Assembly: GCA_050283925.1 (NCBI GenBank)
Contig: JBNOAI010000011.1
Location: forward strand, 62,001 to 126,000
DNA: 64,000 bases
Origin: ZC4RG25 sp023428365
Lineage (GTDB): Bacteria; Pseudomonadota; Alphaproteobacteria; Rhizobiales; Hyphomicrobiaceae
Reading direction: 5' to 3'
The notes beneath the pieces are model-generated. The model worked only from the letters and a program-made list of their open reading frames with translations, was not told the DNA's origin and did not search any database. This document shows positions 1 through 8,447 of this stretch, piece after piece; positions within the stretch are counted from its first letter, which is position 1; the number at the start of each line of letters is the position of its first letter. The position numbers and the translations under genes were made by a program.

Positions 1-213
1 GCGACGTTCCGCGATCAAGCCTATCGCGCACGCATGCAGACCTTGAAACTGCGACCCAAACCGGTGGAATCAAATCGAGATCACGCCGAATTGGTCGAGG
101 CCATTCGCAATCGCGACGCCGAGCATGCCGCCACCATCCACCGCCGCCATCGCCAGAAGGCAGCGACCATGCTGCTGCAGCTTCTCGCGCGCTGCGGCAG
201 CGAAGGGCTTTAG
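1..213 (+). CDS. GntR/FadR-family regulator, C-terminal fragment (cut by window edge)
   Basis: Frame 1 is open from the first base to a TAG and gives about 70 residues rich in Arg, His and Leu. The pattern H-A-E-L-V-E-A-I-R-N-R-D-A-E-H-A followed by an Arg/His-rich helix matches the last helices of the FCD ligand-binding domain of FadR-type GntR repressors, where such a segment precedes the stop. The DNA-binding half lies outside the window, so target and ligand cannot be judged. The gene converges on tgt with only three bases between stop codons. Confidence 0.6.
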   Translation, partial: ATFRDQAYRARMQTLKLRPKPVESNRDHAELVEAIRNRDAEHAATIHRRHRQKAATMLLQLLARCGSEGL

Positions 214-216
214 CCC

Positions 217-1362
217 TCAGTCCTTCGCGGTTTCCATCGCGGCCAACCGCTCGCGATGCTCGGTCACGAACGCCGCAAAACGTCCCTCGGCGATGGCTTT
301 GCGCATCGCCGCCATCAATTCCTGATAGAACCAGATGTTGGCCCACGACAGCAGCATCGCGCCGAGATATTCGCCGGATTTGATCAGGTGATGCAGATAA
401 GCGCGCGAGTAATCACGCGCTGCCGGGCATGCGCTCTGCGGATCGAGTGGCCGCAAATCTTCGGCATGGCGGGCATTGCGAATATTCACGCGCCCACCCC
501 AGGTGAATGCCAGACCATGCCGCCCGGACCGCGTCGGCATTACGCAATCGAACATATCGATACCGCGCGCGACAGCCTCCATCAGATCCGTCGGCGTACC
601 AACGCCCATGAGGTAGCGCGGTTTACCCGCCGGCAGATGCGGAACCGTATGCTCCAACGTCTGCAGCATCATCTCCTGGCCTTCTCCGACAGCCAGTCCG
701 CCGATCGAATAGCCCGGCAAGTCCATCGCCACGAGCGCATCGGCTGAACGCTTCCGCAAATCCGGATACACACCGCCCTGCACGATGCCGAACAACGCCT
801 GCCCCGGCTTGCTCATATCGGCAAACGCGATCTTGCAGCGCTCGGCCCAGCGCAGCGACAGCTCCATCGCCCGCCGCGCCTCATCCTCTCCAGCGGGATA
901 CGAAATGCACTCATCGAGTTGCATCTGAATGTCACTGCCGAGCAGGCATTGGATTTCAACCGCGCGCTCCGGCGTCAGCATGTGCCGCGAGCCGTCGATG
1001 TGCGACTGGAACGCGACGCCCTCCTCGGTCAGCTTCCGCAATCCGGCCAGAGACATGATCTGAAAGCCGCCGGAATCGGTGAGGATCGGCCCCTGCCAAC
1101 GCATGAAGCCGTGCAGCCCTCCGAGCCGCGCCATACGTTCCGCACCCGGCCGCAACATCAAGTGATAGGTGTTTGCGAGAACGATATCCGCGCCCGCTTC
1201 CTTCACCTGCTCCGGATAAAGCGCCTTCACCGTCGCCACAGTACCGACAGGCATGAAGGCCGGTGTGCGGATCATGCCGCGCGGCGTCGTGATTTCTCCA
1301 AGACGCGCACCTGCATCCTCGGCAATCAGCCGATAACCGAACGTATTGCTCATGCCGTCCAC
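217..1362 (-). CDS. tgt: queuine tRNA-ribosyltransferase
   Basis: Exchanges guanine-34 for the queuosine precursor preQ1 in GU(N)-anticodon tRNAs. The 381-residue TIM-barrel protein carries the DSGGFQ substrate-pocket motif near residue 95, the LDECI motif, GGLAVGE and the catalytic-loop sequence FDCVMPTR with the nucleophilic Asp. A second Met three codons in (MSNTF) is an equally good start. The C-terminal zinc region is unusual: where the family has C-x-C-x-x-C before NYSRAYLHH, this protein reads S-A-C-P-A-A before RDYSRAYLHH, so only one of the three cysteines is left. It lies downstream of queA, the next step of the same pathway, with a palindromic repeat in between. Confidence 0.95.
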   Translation of the reverse strand: MDGMSNTFGYRLIAEDAGARLGEITTPRGMIRTPAFMPVGTVATVKALYPEQVKEAGADIVLANTYHLMLRPGAERMARLGGLHGFMRWQGPILTDSGGFQIMSLAGLRKLTEEGVAFQSHIDGSRHMLTPERAVEIQCLLGSDIQMQLDECISYPAGEDEARRAMELSLRWAERCKIAFADMSKPGQALFGIVQGGVYPDLRKRSADALVAMDLPGYSIGGLAVGEGQEMMLQTLEHTVPHLPAGKPRYLMGVGTPTDLMEAVARGIDMFDCVMPTRSGRHGLAFTWGGRVNIRNARHAEDLRPLDPQSACPAARDYSRAYLHHLIKSGEYLGAMLLSWANIWFYQELMAAMRKAIAEGRFAAFVTEHRERLAAMETAKD

Positions 1363-1373
1363 GCGCTCTTACT

Positions 1374-1485
1374 GTCATCTCGGCCGTAGCGCGTCAGCGC
1401 GGAGAGCCGGGACCCAGAATTTGAATTCGAATACCGGAGTATCTGGCTCTGGGTCCCGGATCGCGCTGCGCGCGTCCGGGATGAC
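1374..1485. repeat. intergenic palindromic repeat element (REP/mosaic-element type)
   Basis: A 112-base imperfect palindrome. The outer arms run from GTCATC to GATGAC, and the inner arms (1407-1418 and 1448-1459) are a perfect 12-base match reading CCGGGACCCAGA and its complement. The spacer holds TGAATTCGAAT. Elements starting with GTCAT-CCGG and containing GGGACCC are dispersed in Bradyrhizobium-group genomes. It lies between queA and tgt and would fold in their shared transcript. A half copy occurs at 4858. Confidence 0.75.
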
Positions 1486-1504
1486 ACGATTTTTAGACGT
1501 CCCG

Positions 1505-2596
1505 TCATGCCGCCATCTCCTTCGCCGGAAACAGCAGAGATGCGTCACCGTAGGAATAAAACCGATAGCCGTTCGCAATCGCATGCGCATAGGCGCGCTG
1601 CATCAACGGCAAGCCCGAGAATGCCGATACCAGCATGAACAGCGTGGAGCGCGGCAGGTGGAAGTTGGTCATCAGAATATCCACCGCGCGGAAGCGATAT
1701 CCCGGCGTGATGAAGATCGAGGTCTCGCCCGAAAACGGATGGATGCGACCGGCGTCATCTGCGGCAGATTCCAGTAGCCGCAGCGCCGTCGTACCGATCG
1801 CGACGATGCGTCCGCCACGCTCTCTCGCAGCATTCAACGCATCCGCCGTCTCAGCGGTGATCTCGCCCCACTCCGCATGCATGCGATGATCGCTGACATC
1901 ATCAGCCTTCACCGGCAGAAAGGTTCCCGCGCCGACGTGCAGCGTTACCAGCCGTCGCTCGATGCCCCGCTCCTGCAGTTTCGCCAACAGCCGGTCGGTG
2001 AAGTGCAGTCCCGCGGTCGGCGCAGCAACGGCCCCTTCGCGTCGCGCGAACACCGTCTGGTAAGCGGCGCGATCATCTTCCGTCAGAGCCCGCTTTCCCG
2101 CGATATACGGTGGCAAAGGCACGTCACCGAGGGCGTCGATCGCTTCATCCAGAAAGGCGCTGTGCAGCGAGAAGGCCAGTTCCACCTCGCCCGCCTCGCC
2201 CTTCTCGGCGACGGTGGCGTCCAGCGTTCCGAGCAGACAAACGCGCCCCTCATGTCCGAAACGCACCCGATCGCCAATCTCAAGCCGCTTGGCCGGACGC
2301 GCAAATGCCCGCCAGCGGCTTTCATCAACGCGCTTATGCAGATTGAACTGCACCTTGGCTTGCTGATCGCCGCGAATCCGCACGCCGGTCAGCGCCGCAG
2401 GAATGACGCGCGTATCGTTACACACCAGCACGTCGCCCGCGCGCAGGAGATCCGGAAGATCGGTAACGCTACCATCGGTGAGTTCAGACTCCGCCCCGGG
2501 GCGCACGACAAGCATGCGCGCAGTATCGCGCTCGGGCAGCGGATGCAGCGCGATGCGGTCCTCGGGGAGATCGAAGTCAAATAGGTCGGTACGCAC
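1505..2596 (-). CDS. queA: S-adenosylmethionine:tRNA ribosyltransferase-isomerase
   Basis: Transfers and isomerises the ribosyl group of SAM onto preQ1-tRNA to make epoxyqueuosine. The 363-residue product has the family start (DLFDFDLPEDRIA), the CNDTRVIPA motif, VAAPTAGLHFT in the middle, LHVGAGTFLPV and a C-terminal DILMTNFHLPRSTLFMLVSAF block. Length and motifs are all normal. It is the upstream gene of a queA-tgt pair on the minus strand, so both enzymes of the pathway are probably made from one transcript. The start codon is the one directly before RTDLFDFDL. Confidence 0.96.
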   Translation of the reverse strand: MRTDLFDFDLPEDRIALHPLPERDTARMLVVRPGAESELTDGSVTDLPDLLRAGDVLVCNDTRVIPAALTGVRIRGDQQAKVQFNLHKRVDESRWRAFARPAKRLEIGDRVRFGHEGRVCLLGTLDATVAEKGEAGEVELAFSLHSAFLDEAIDALGDVPLPPYIAGKRALTEDDRAAYQTVFARREGAVAAPTAGLHFTDRLLAKLQERGIERRLVTLHVGAGTFLPVKADDVSDHRMHAEWGEITAETADALNAARERGGRIVAIGTTALRLLESAADDAGRIHPFSGETSIFITPGYRFRAVDILMTNFHLPRSTLFMLVSAFSGLPLMQRAYAHAIANGYRFYSYGDASLLFPAKEMAA

Positions 2597-2631
2597 GAAA
2601 AGCCGTTCCTGGTGGTGATGCCAGCGTCCAG

Positions 2632-4242
2632 TTACGCCAGCACCGCCCCATCCTTGAGCAGCTTGTAGTTGATGGAGTCAACCAGAGCTTCAAAGCTCGC
2701 ATCAACGATGTTTGGCGACACGCCGACCGTTAACCAGCGTTCGCCGGTTGCCTTGTCATGGCTCTCGATGAGCACGCGCGTCACGGCCTCGGTGCCTCCG
2801 GTGAGGATGCGCACCTTGTAATCCACCAGTTCGACGTTGCTGATGTGCTTCTGGTAGCGGCCCAAATCCTTCCGCAGCGCCTGATCCAGCGCGTTCACAG
2901 GGCCATTGCCCTCGGCCACCGACCACAGCGGCTCCTCGTCGCCGGAGACGAAGACCTTCACCGTTGCCTCGGACACGGTGACGAGATGACCCATCGCGTT
3001 GTGACGCTTCTCGACCATCACCCGGAAGCTATCGACGGTGAAGTACTGCGGCACTTCGCCGAGCAAACGCCGCGCCAGCAACTCGAACGATGCCTCCGCG
3101 CCTTCATACGCGTAGCCGACTGCCTCGCGCTCCTTAACCTCGTCAAGCAGCCGCGCGACACGTTGATCATCGCGCGACACGTTGATGCCGATCCGTTCCA
3201 GCTCGGCCATGATGTTCGATTTGCCGGCCTGGTCGGAGACGAGCACGCGACGACGATTGCCGACGCTTTCCGGCTTCACGTGCTCGTAGGTCTCAGGCTC
3301 CTTCAGAATGGCCGAAGCGTGGATGCCCGCCTTGGTCGCAAAGGCCGCCTCGCCAACGTAAGGCGCCTGACGGTTCGGTGCGCGATTGAGGACTTCGTCC
3401 AGCACGCGGCTTGCCTGAGTCAGCCGCATCAGCCGCTCCGGCGTCACCGCCGTTTCGAAATGATCGGCGAACTCCGACTTCAGCAGCAGCGTCGGAATGA
3501 TCGACGTTAGGTTGGCGTTCCCGCAGCGCTCTCCGAGACCGTTGAGCGCGCCCTGAATCTGCCGTGCACCGGCCCGTACCGCGGCCAAGGTATTGGCGAC
3601 GGCGTTCTCCGTATCGTTGTGGGTGTGAATGCCAATGTGCGTGCCGGGGATGATCTCACAGACCTCCCGCACGATACGCTCGATCTCATGCGGCAGCGTT
3701 CCACCATTGGTATCGCAGAGCACCACCCAGCGCGCGCCCGCATCATAAGCCGCCTTGGCGACGGCCAGCGCGTAGGCGCGATTGCCCTTGAAACCATCGA
3801 AGAAATGTTCGCAGTCGATCATCGACTCGCGACCCGCGGCACAAACGCCCTGAACAGACTGCGTTACCCCTTCGAGATTCTCCTCGTTGGAGACGCCGAG
3901 CGCGACGCGAACGTGATAATCCCAGCTCTTGGCGACCAGACAGATCGCATCCGCATTCGCCTGCAGCGTCGCCTGAAAACCGGGATCGTTGGACACGGAA
4001 CGCCCGGCACGCTTCGTCATGCCGAACGCGGTGAAGCGCGCGTGCTCGAAGTGCGGGCGATCACCGTAGAACGCCGTGTCGGTGGTGTTGGCGCCAGGAT
4101 ATCCGCCCTCGATGTAATCAATCCCGAGACCATCGAGAACCTGCGCGATGCGGCGCTTATCATCCACGGAGAAATCGACGCCGGTCGTCTGCGCGCCATC
4201 GCGCAACGTCGTGTCGAAGAGGTACAGGCGTTGACGGCTCAC
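2632..4242 (-). CDS. cimA: (R)-citramalate synthase
   Basis: Condenses pyruvate and acetyl-CoA to citramalate, the entry to the threonine-independent route to isoleucine. The 536-residue protein begins with YLFDTTLRDGAQTTGVDFS, has the HTHND metal-binding motif near residue 208, the GLGERCGNANL motif, and a C-terminal LeuA-type regulatory domain. TTGVDFS in place of LeuA's CPGATMT separates this subfamily from true 2-isopropylmalate synthase, which is encoded separately in this window at 40558. The stop is 35 bases upstream of queA, which suggests a shared minus-strand transcript. Confidence 0.92.
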   Translation of the reverse strand: MSRQRLYLFDTTLRDGAQTTGVDFSVDDKRRIAQVLDGLGIDYIEGGYPGANTTDTAFYGDRPHFEHARFTAFGMTKRAGRSVSNDPGFQATLQANADAICLVAKSWDYHVRVALGVSNEENLEGVTQSVQGVCAAGRESMIDCEHFFDGFKGNRAYALAVAKAAYDAGARWVVLCDTNGGTLPHEIERIVREVCEIIPGTHIGIHTHNDTENAVANTLAAVRAGARQIQGALNGLGERCGNANLTSIIPTLLLKSEFADHFETAVTPERLMRLTQASRVLDEVLNRAPNRQAPYVGEAAFATKAGIHASAILKEPETYEHVKPESVGNRRRVLVSDQAGKSNIMAELERIGINVSRDDQRVARLLDEVKEREAVGYAYEGAEASFELLARRLLGEVPQYFTVDSFRVMVEKRHNAMGHLVTVSEATVKVFVSGDEEPLWSVAEGNGPVNALDQALRKDLGRYQKHISNVELVDYKVRILTGGTEAVTRVLIESHDKATGERWLTVGVSPNIVDASFEALVDSINYKLLKDGAVLA

Positions 4243-4251
4243 CGGGGGACC

Positions 4252-4377
4252 TCAGATGACTTCAGCATAGCGCAGCGCGATGGCCACAGCCGCTGCTACG
4301 ACAGCGATCTTAAGGATGAGATAATATAGCCAGTGCCGCTGGAAGGGTGGCCGCGTCTCGGGATCGGGATTGGTCAT
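4252..4377 (-). CDS. small single-pass membrane protein (41 residues)
   Basis: A short open frame with an ATG start. The product starts with the hydrophilic segment MTNPDPETRPPFQRHW and continues as one hydrophobic helix rich in Leu, Ile, Val and Ala (about residues 17-35), then ends RYAEVI. The layout resembles small inner-membrane proteins with a cytoplasmic Pro/Arg-rich tail. It sits between the VOC-protein gene and cimA on the same strand, so it is probably co-transcribed. No function is recognised. Coding status rests on the clean amphipathic-then-hydrophobic pattern. Confidence 0.5.
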   Translation of the reverse strand: MTNPDPETRPPFQRHWLYYLILKIAVVAAAVAIALRYAEVI

Positions 4378-4388
4378 TACACGCACGA

Positions 4389-4778
4389 TTACTCAGGTCG
4401 GTGACAGACAGCCTCGACGTTGTGGCCGTCGGGATCAAGTACAAAAGCGCCGTAGTAGTCCTTATGATAGTGTGGGCGCAGACCGGGCGCGCCGTTATCC
4501 TTTCCACCAGCCGCCGTCGCAGCCTTGTAAAACGCATCGACATCCGCGCGTGTTTCGGCAGCGAATGCGACGTGAATGGGAGTCGTAGAAGCGCCGCCGG
4601 AGATCCAGAAATCCGGCTTGCCTTTACCGAAACCCGCACCTTCGTAACCGCCGGTGGTTGCCGGGTCCAGTTCCATGACAAGTGCAATGCCGAGCGGCTG
4701 AAGCGCCGCAGAGTAGAACGACTTGGCCCGCGCGTAGTCGCTGACGTTTAAGCCAACGTGATCAAGGCAGTTTGCCAT
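4389..4778 (-). CDS. VOC-family (glyoxalase/bleomycin-resistance) protein
   Basis: A 129-residue protein with the paired beta-alpha-beta-beta-beta pattern of vicinal-oxygen-chelate proteins: LDHVGLNVSDYARAKSFY at the N terminus (His metal ligand) and YYGAFVLDPDGHNVEAVCH at the C terminus (Glu ligand). The central AFAAETRADVDAFYKAA segment is also typical. Members range from glyoxalases to antibiotic-binding proteins and ring-cleaving dioxygenases, and the substrate cannot be told from this sequence. It precedes the small membrane protein gene and cimA on the minus strand. Confidence 0.85.
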   Translation of the reverse strand: MANCLDHVGLNVSDYARAKSFYSAALQPLGIALVMELDPATTGGYEGAGFGKGKPDFWISGGASTTPIHVAFAAETRADVDAFYKAATAAGGKDNGAPGLRPHYHKDYYGAFVLDPDGHNVEAVCHRPE

Positions 4779-4815
4779 GTCAGAACTCCAAACTCGTCTT
4801 TGACGTAAACGCTCA

Positions 4816-4834
4816 CCGGAGCATTGGGCTCCGG
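4816..4834 (-). terminator. hairpin downstream of cysS
   Basis: A perfect 7-base stem (CCGGAGC and GCTCCGG) with a 5-base loop lies in the 114 bases between cysS and the VOC gene. No strong run of T follows in the cysS direction, so it is a weak or Rho-assisted terminator at best. Confidence 0.35.
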
Positions 4835-4857
4835 ATGTTTGATCCTCGTCTCAAACT

Positions 4858-4890
4858 GTCATCCCGACCGCGCATAGTGCGATGCGGGAG
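4858..4890. repeat. half copy of the intergenic palindromic repeat
   Basis: The sequence GTCATCCCGACC followed by GATGCGGGAG matches the outer arm of the palindromic element at 1374-1485 but lacks the inner GGGACCC arms. It abuts the cysS stop codon. Confidence 0.4.
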
Positions 4891-4892
4891 CA

Positions 4893-6314
4893 TCACTGCT
4901 TCACATCCCAGGTCGTGACGATTTCACCTGTCGCGGGATCTTTCGCGTCCTTCAGCTGCACGCCCATGCCCGCGAGTTCATCGCGGATGCGGTCGGCTTC
5001 CTTGAAGTCTTTGGCCTTTCGCGCGGTAAGACGGGCCGCAACAAGCGTATCGACCTTAACCGCATCGACCTCGCGCACATCATGACCGACGTTCAGTTCT
5101 GCCGGGGTCTCGTTATCGTAAACGCCGAGGAACTGCAGCGTCGCCTTCAACTGACCGGCGGCATCACCATTGCGCCGCGCCGACTTGGCGAGCCCGTGGA
5201 CGATCGACAGAGCACTTGGCGTATTGAGATCATCTGACAGCGCCGCCACCACATCCGGATGTGGCGCGTCGGCTGCAGGCACATCATGCAGTATTGCTGC
5301 AAGGTCGATCAGAGTGGCACGCGCCTGCGCCAGCCGCTCGACGGTCCAGTCGATGGGCTGCCGGTAATGCGTGCCCAGCATAGCCAACCGCACGACGCGG
5401 CCATGCCATGGCGTGCCACCGAATTTGTCGGTCGCCAACAGTTCGTGAATCGTAATGAAATTCCCCAGGCTCTTGGACATCTTCTCGCCCTCGACCTGCA
5501 GGAATCCATTGTGCATCCACACCTGCGCCATGATCGGCGTACCGTGCGCGCACCGCGATTGCGCCAGCTCGTTCTCGTGATGCGGAAACACGAGGTCGAT
5601 GCCGCCACCGTGAATGTCGAACATCGGCCCGAGATGCTTCTCCGACATCGCCGAGCATTCGATATGCCAGCCGGGACGTCCCGGCGTCGCAATCCCGCAT
5701 GGGCTTTCCCACGACGGCTCGCCGGGCTTTGACGGCTTCCACAGCACGAAGTCCATGGCACCCTTCTTGTAGGGAGCGACATCGACCCGCGCACCAGCTT
5801 CCATCTCATCGAGACTGCGATTGGCGAGATGGCCGTAATCCGGCATCGCGTTGACGTCGAACAGGACGTGTCCCTCACCGACGTACGCGTAGCCCCGCGC
5901 CACCAGTTCCTCGATCAGCCGCTTCATCTCGGCGATGTGTTCGGTTGCCCGCGGTTCGACTGATGGCGGCAGCACGCCCAGCGCGGCGATATCCTCATGG
6001 AACTGCCGCTCGGTCTTGGTCGTAACTTCACGGATCGCCTCGTTCAGCGGCAGGTTCGGATATTCCTGCGCCGCCCGCGCGTTAATCTTATCGTCGACAT
6101 CGGTGATGTTGCGGGCGTAGGTGACATGCGCCGCGCCAAAGGTATGCCGCAACAGCCGGAACAGCACGTCGAACACGATCACAGGCCGCGCATTGCCGAT
6201 GTGCGCGTAGTCGTACACGGTCGGGCCGCACACATACATGCGCACGTTAGCCGGGTCGAGCGGCTGGAACTGCTCTTTTCGGCGCGTCAGCGTATTGTAG
6301 AGCGTGAGCGTCAC
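4893..6314 (-). CDS. cysS: cysteinyl-tRNA synthetase
   Basis: Charges tRNA-Cys. The 473-residue class I synthetase has the HIGN version of the HIGH motif near residue 38 (YDYAHIGNARP), the zinc-site elements around MYVCGPTVYD, GWHIECSAMS and HHENELAQS, and KMSKSLGNF for the KMSKS loop. Length is normal. The start is a GTG preceded at good spacing by AGGGGAA. It is divergent from the DUF2865 gene across about 320 bases. Confidence 0.96.
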   Translation of the reverse strand: MTLTLYNTLTRRKEQFQPLDPANVRMYVCGPTVYDYAHIGNARPVIVFDVLFRLLRHTFGAAHVTYARNITDVDDKINARAAQEYPNLPLNEAIREVTTKTERQFHEDIAALGVLPPSVEPRATEHIAEMKRLIEELVARGYAYVGEGHVLFDVNAMPDYGHLANRSLDEMEAGARVDVAPYKKGAMDFVLWKPSKPGEPSWESPCGIATPGRPGWHIECSAMSEKHLGPMFDIHGGGIDLVFPHHENELAQSRCAHGTPIMAQVWMHNGFLQVEGEKMSKSLGNFITIHELLATDKFGGTPWHGRVVRLAMLGTHYRQPIDWTVERLAQARATLIDLAAILHDVPAADAPHPDVVAALSDDLNTPSALSIVHGLAKSARRNGDAAGQLKATLQFLGVYDNETPAELNVGHDVREVDAVKVDTLVAARLTARKAKDFKEADRIRDELAGMGVQLKDAKDPATGEIVTTWDVKQ

Positions 6315-6636
6315 TGTATTCCCCTGACCTGCTGGCGGGGCGTGGCTCGGATTTGGAAAGCGAGTGAGCGGCCGCGCGCCAGCGTTGAGCTAGCCCGAAA
6401 TGATTCCGGTGATAATGCCGCAACAAACGTCGACGGCGGATCTCGGCAGGCCCTGTTCCATGGCGCTCATATGCGCGACCGTTCCAGTCGGCGTCAAGCT
6501 GATCATCAACATGTGAGTACCCTGCCGCATTTGCGCTGCATTGACCCGATAGCCCGAGGTTCCGATAATCTCGACCAAAGTGGGCTTTGGCAGGCACCGA
6601 TTCGGTGTCTGGCCCTCTAAGGGGGTTCGTCAGATC
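6315..6636. other. intergenic region between cysS and the DUF2865 gene
   Basis: A divergent promoter region for cysS (minus) and the exported-protein gene (plus). On the minus strand an open frame ends at 6390 with a hydrophobic CCGIITGIISG tail. Its only start is TTG without a clear ribosome-binding site, so it is not called as a gene. No RNA gene or repeat is seen. Confidence 0.4.
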
Positions 6637-7647
6637 ATGCGCCTCGTTCCCGGCGGGACATCGCGGAACCGCAGATTTACTCTGATTGGCGCAGTGGCGC
6701 TGACGTGCGTGTTGGCAGTAGCGCCTGCGCTGGCTCAAGGCTGGCCCTGGAACAGCTGGGGCAGCCAACCGCAGCAGCAACGTCCGCCCGAGCCTCGCGA
6801 GCCGGTCTACCGCGGCCCGAGCGGTGGCTATATGCCTCCGCAAGCTCAAGGCGGCCGGTCGGCGATCTGCCTTCAGCTCGAACAACGCTTGGCGCAGGAG
6901 GCCAATCGCGGTTCGCAATCACGCGATCTCCTGCCCCGCCTCGAACAGGACATGCGCGTCGCTGATCGCCAATACCAGATGGCGCAATCCCAGCTCGAAC
7001 GAGCCGACTGTTACGAATACTTCCTGTTTTCCAAGAGCCTGCGCCGCACCCGGCGTTGCGTCGATCTGAATGCCCAGGCCGAATCCGCGGGCCGTCGACT
7101 GTCGGAACTGAACGCACAGCGTCAGCAGCTTGTATCCTCCGACAGCCGCTCATACCAGGATGACATCATCCGCGAACTGGCGCGAAATAACTGTGGCGCC
7201 AGCTACCAGCAGCAGGCCCGGCAATCCAACAATCCGTTCTCGTCATTCTGGCAGGACGAGGACAGTGGCAGCTCGTGGGGTGGCCAGTACGGCAATCTGC
7301 CGTTTGCAACCTTCCGTACGGTCTGCGTCCGGCTATGCGATGGCTATTACTTCCCGGTGAGCTACTCAACGCTGCCCAATCACTTTGATCGCGACGCGCA
7401 GGCCTGTGAATCCCAGTGCGCTGCGCCTGCTGAGCTTTTTTATCATCAGAACCCGGGCGCCGACATGGCTCAGGCCGTTTCTCACCGGACCCGGCAGCCC
7501 TATAATTCGCTCAAAGCGGCCTTCCGTTACAGGAAGGAGTTCGTCCAGGGCTGCTCGTGCAAACAGGCCGAGTATGCGCCTGACGCCACTCATTCCGACC
7601 GGCGCGCCGAAGCTCCAGCGCCCGCCACCGCAGCTTCCCGGCAGTAA
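6637..7647 (+). CDS. exported DUF2865-type cysteine-rich protein
   Basis: The chosen ATG gives a signal peptide (RNRRFTLIGAVALTCVLAVAPALAQ) ending in ALAQ. A Pro/Gln-rich linker follows, then a Gln-rich coiled-coil stretch around residues 70-150, then a cysteine-rich C-terminal domain with FRTVCVRLCDGYYFPVSYS, ACESQCAAPAELFYH and GCSCKQ. This order is that of DUF2865 proteins, widespread in Hyphomicrobiales and without known function. The paired cysteines suggest a disulfide-bonded periplasmic fold. The frame extends 19 codons upstream, but those would spoil the signal peptide. Confidence 0.8.
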   Translation: MRLVPGGTSRNRRFTLIGAVALTCVLAVAPALAQGWPWNSWGSQPQQQRPPEPREPVYRGPSGGYMPPQAQGGRSAICLQLEQRLAQEANRGSQSRDLLPRLEQDMRVADRQYQMAQSQLERADCYEYFLFSKSLRRTRRCVDLNAQAESAGRRLSELNAQRQQLVSSDSRSYQDDIIRELARNNCGASYQQQARQSNNPFSSFWQDEDSGSSWGGQYGNLPFATFRTVCVRLCDGYYFPVSYSTLPNHFDRDAQACESQCAAPAELFYHQNPGADMAQAVSHRTRQPYNSLKAAFRYRKEFVQGCSCKQAEYAPDATHSDRRAEAPAPATAASRQ

Positions 7648-7685
7648 CTCCTTGACCTCGTGACCGGTTCGTGAGGTATTCGGGC

Positions 7686-8264
7686 ATGTCAAGGAAGGGG
7701 CATGCTACCGATGCCGGAGCGCTCGCCGTGACCGCGGATATCGCCGGGGACGCTGTGATCGGATCCGTCGGACCAGATGATCTGGCCGACGTGCGTTCGC
7801 TTCACGCCACAGCCTTTCGCGTGCTCGCAGGCAGCAGCTTCACCGATAGCGAAGTCGCCGCATTCGCCACACATGTTTACGCCCTCCCCTACACGACTGC
7901 ACTGTCGGAAGCCACGCAGCGCGGACAGCTCTTCAGCGCGCGGCTGTCCGGCGATTTGATCGGCACGGCGGGCTGGTCGGCGGGCGATGGCAACGTTGCG
8001 ATTGCGCGCATCCGGTGGGTGTACGTGCGGCCTATGTTCAATGGGCTCGGGTTGGGCACCCGTCTGGTCCAAACGGCAGAGGCTGCCGTGCGTGGCGCCG
8101 GGTTCGATACGGTGTCGGTTGAGGCCTCATTGAATGCGATCGAGTTCTTCGCCCGCCAGGGTTATGAAATCAGCTCCCATGGCGTGCGCGCGTTGACGGC
8201 AAGCGAAGGGCTGCCCGTAGCCTTCATGCGCAAGACGTTAGCTGGACCAGCTAAAGCCCGTTAA
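7686..8264 (+). CDS. GNAT-family N-acetyltransferase
   Basis: A protein of about 190 residues with a GNAT fold: acetyl-CoA-binding loop V-Y-V-R-P-M-F-N-G-L-G-L-G-T-R-L near residue 120, then EAAVRGAGFDTVSVEASLNAIEFFARQGYE, the usual beta4-alpha4-beta5 motif of small-molecule acetyltransferases. The ATG is preceded by GTGAGG; a GTG five codons earlier is an alternative. The acceptor substrate is unknown. It sits directly after the DUF2865 gene on the same strand and before another GNAT-containing gene. Confidence 0.8.
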   Translation: MSRKGHATDAGALAVTADIAGDAVIGSVGPDDLADVRSLHATAFRVLAGSSFTDSEVAAFATHVYALPYTTALSEATQRGQLFSARLSGDLIGTAGWSAGDGNVAIARIRWVYVRPMFNGLGLGTRLVQTAEAAVRGAGFDTVSVEASLNAIEFFARQGYEISSHGVRALTASEGLPVAFMRKTLAGPAKAR

Positions 8265-8447
8265 CCCTCCGCCCTCCATCCTTGATGACAGTCCTCCTGT
8301 CTCGATAATCGCCATGCCCCGACCGAGAGGCAGGGGATCGCAAATTGCCGGTGATCGTTTGATTGAGCTCTGGCCAACACGGCTTCACATGACGCAGGCT
8401 GCCGCGGCAGGCCCATGCCGTGCACCTGACAGGGACAGTCTCCGCTT

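Noticed and set aside
6390..6578. A 62-codon minus-strand frame ending CCGIITGIISG
   Set aside because: Only a TTG start without a ribosome-binding site is available, and an in-frame stop lies close upstream. It could be a relic but cannot be supported.
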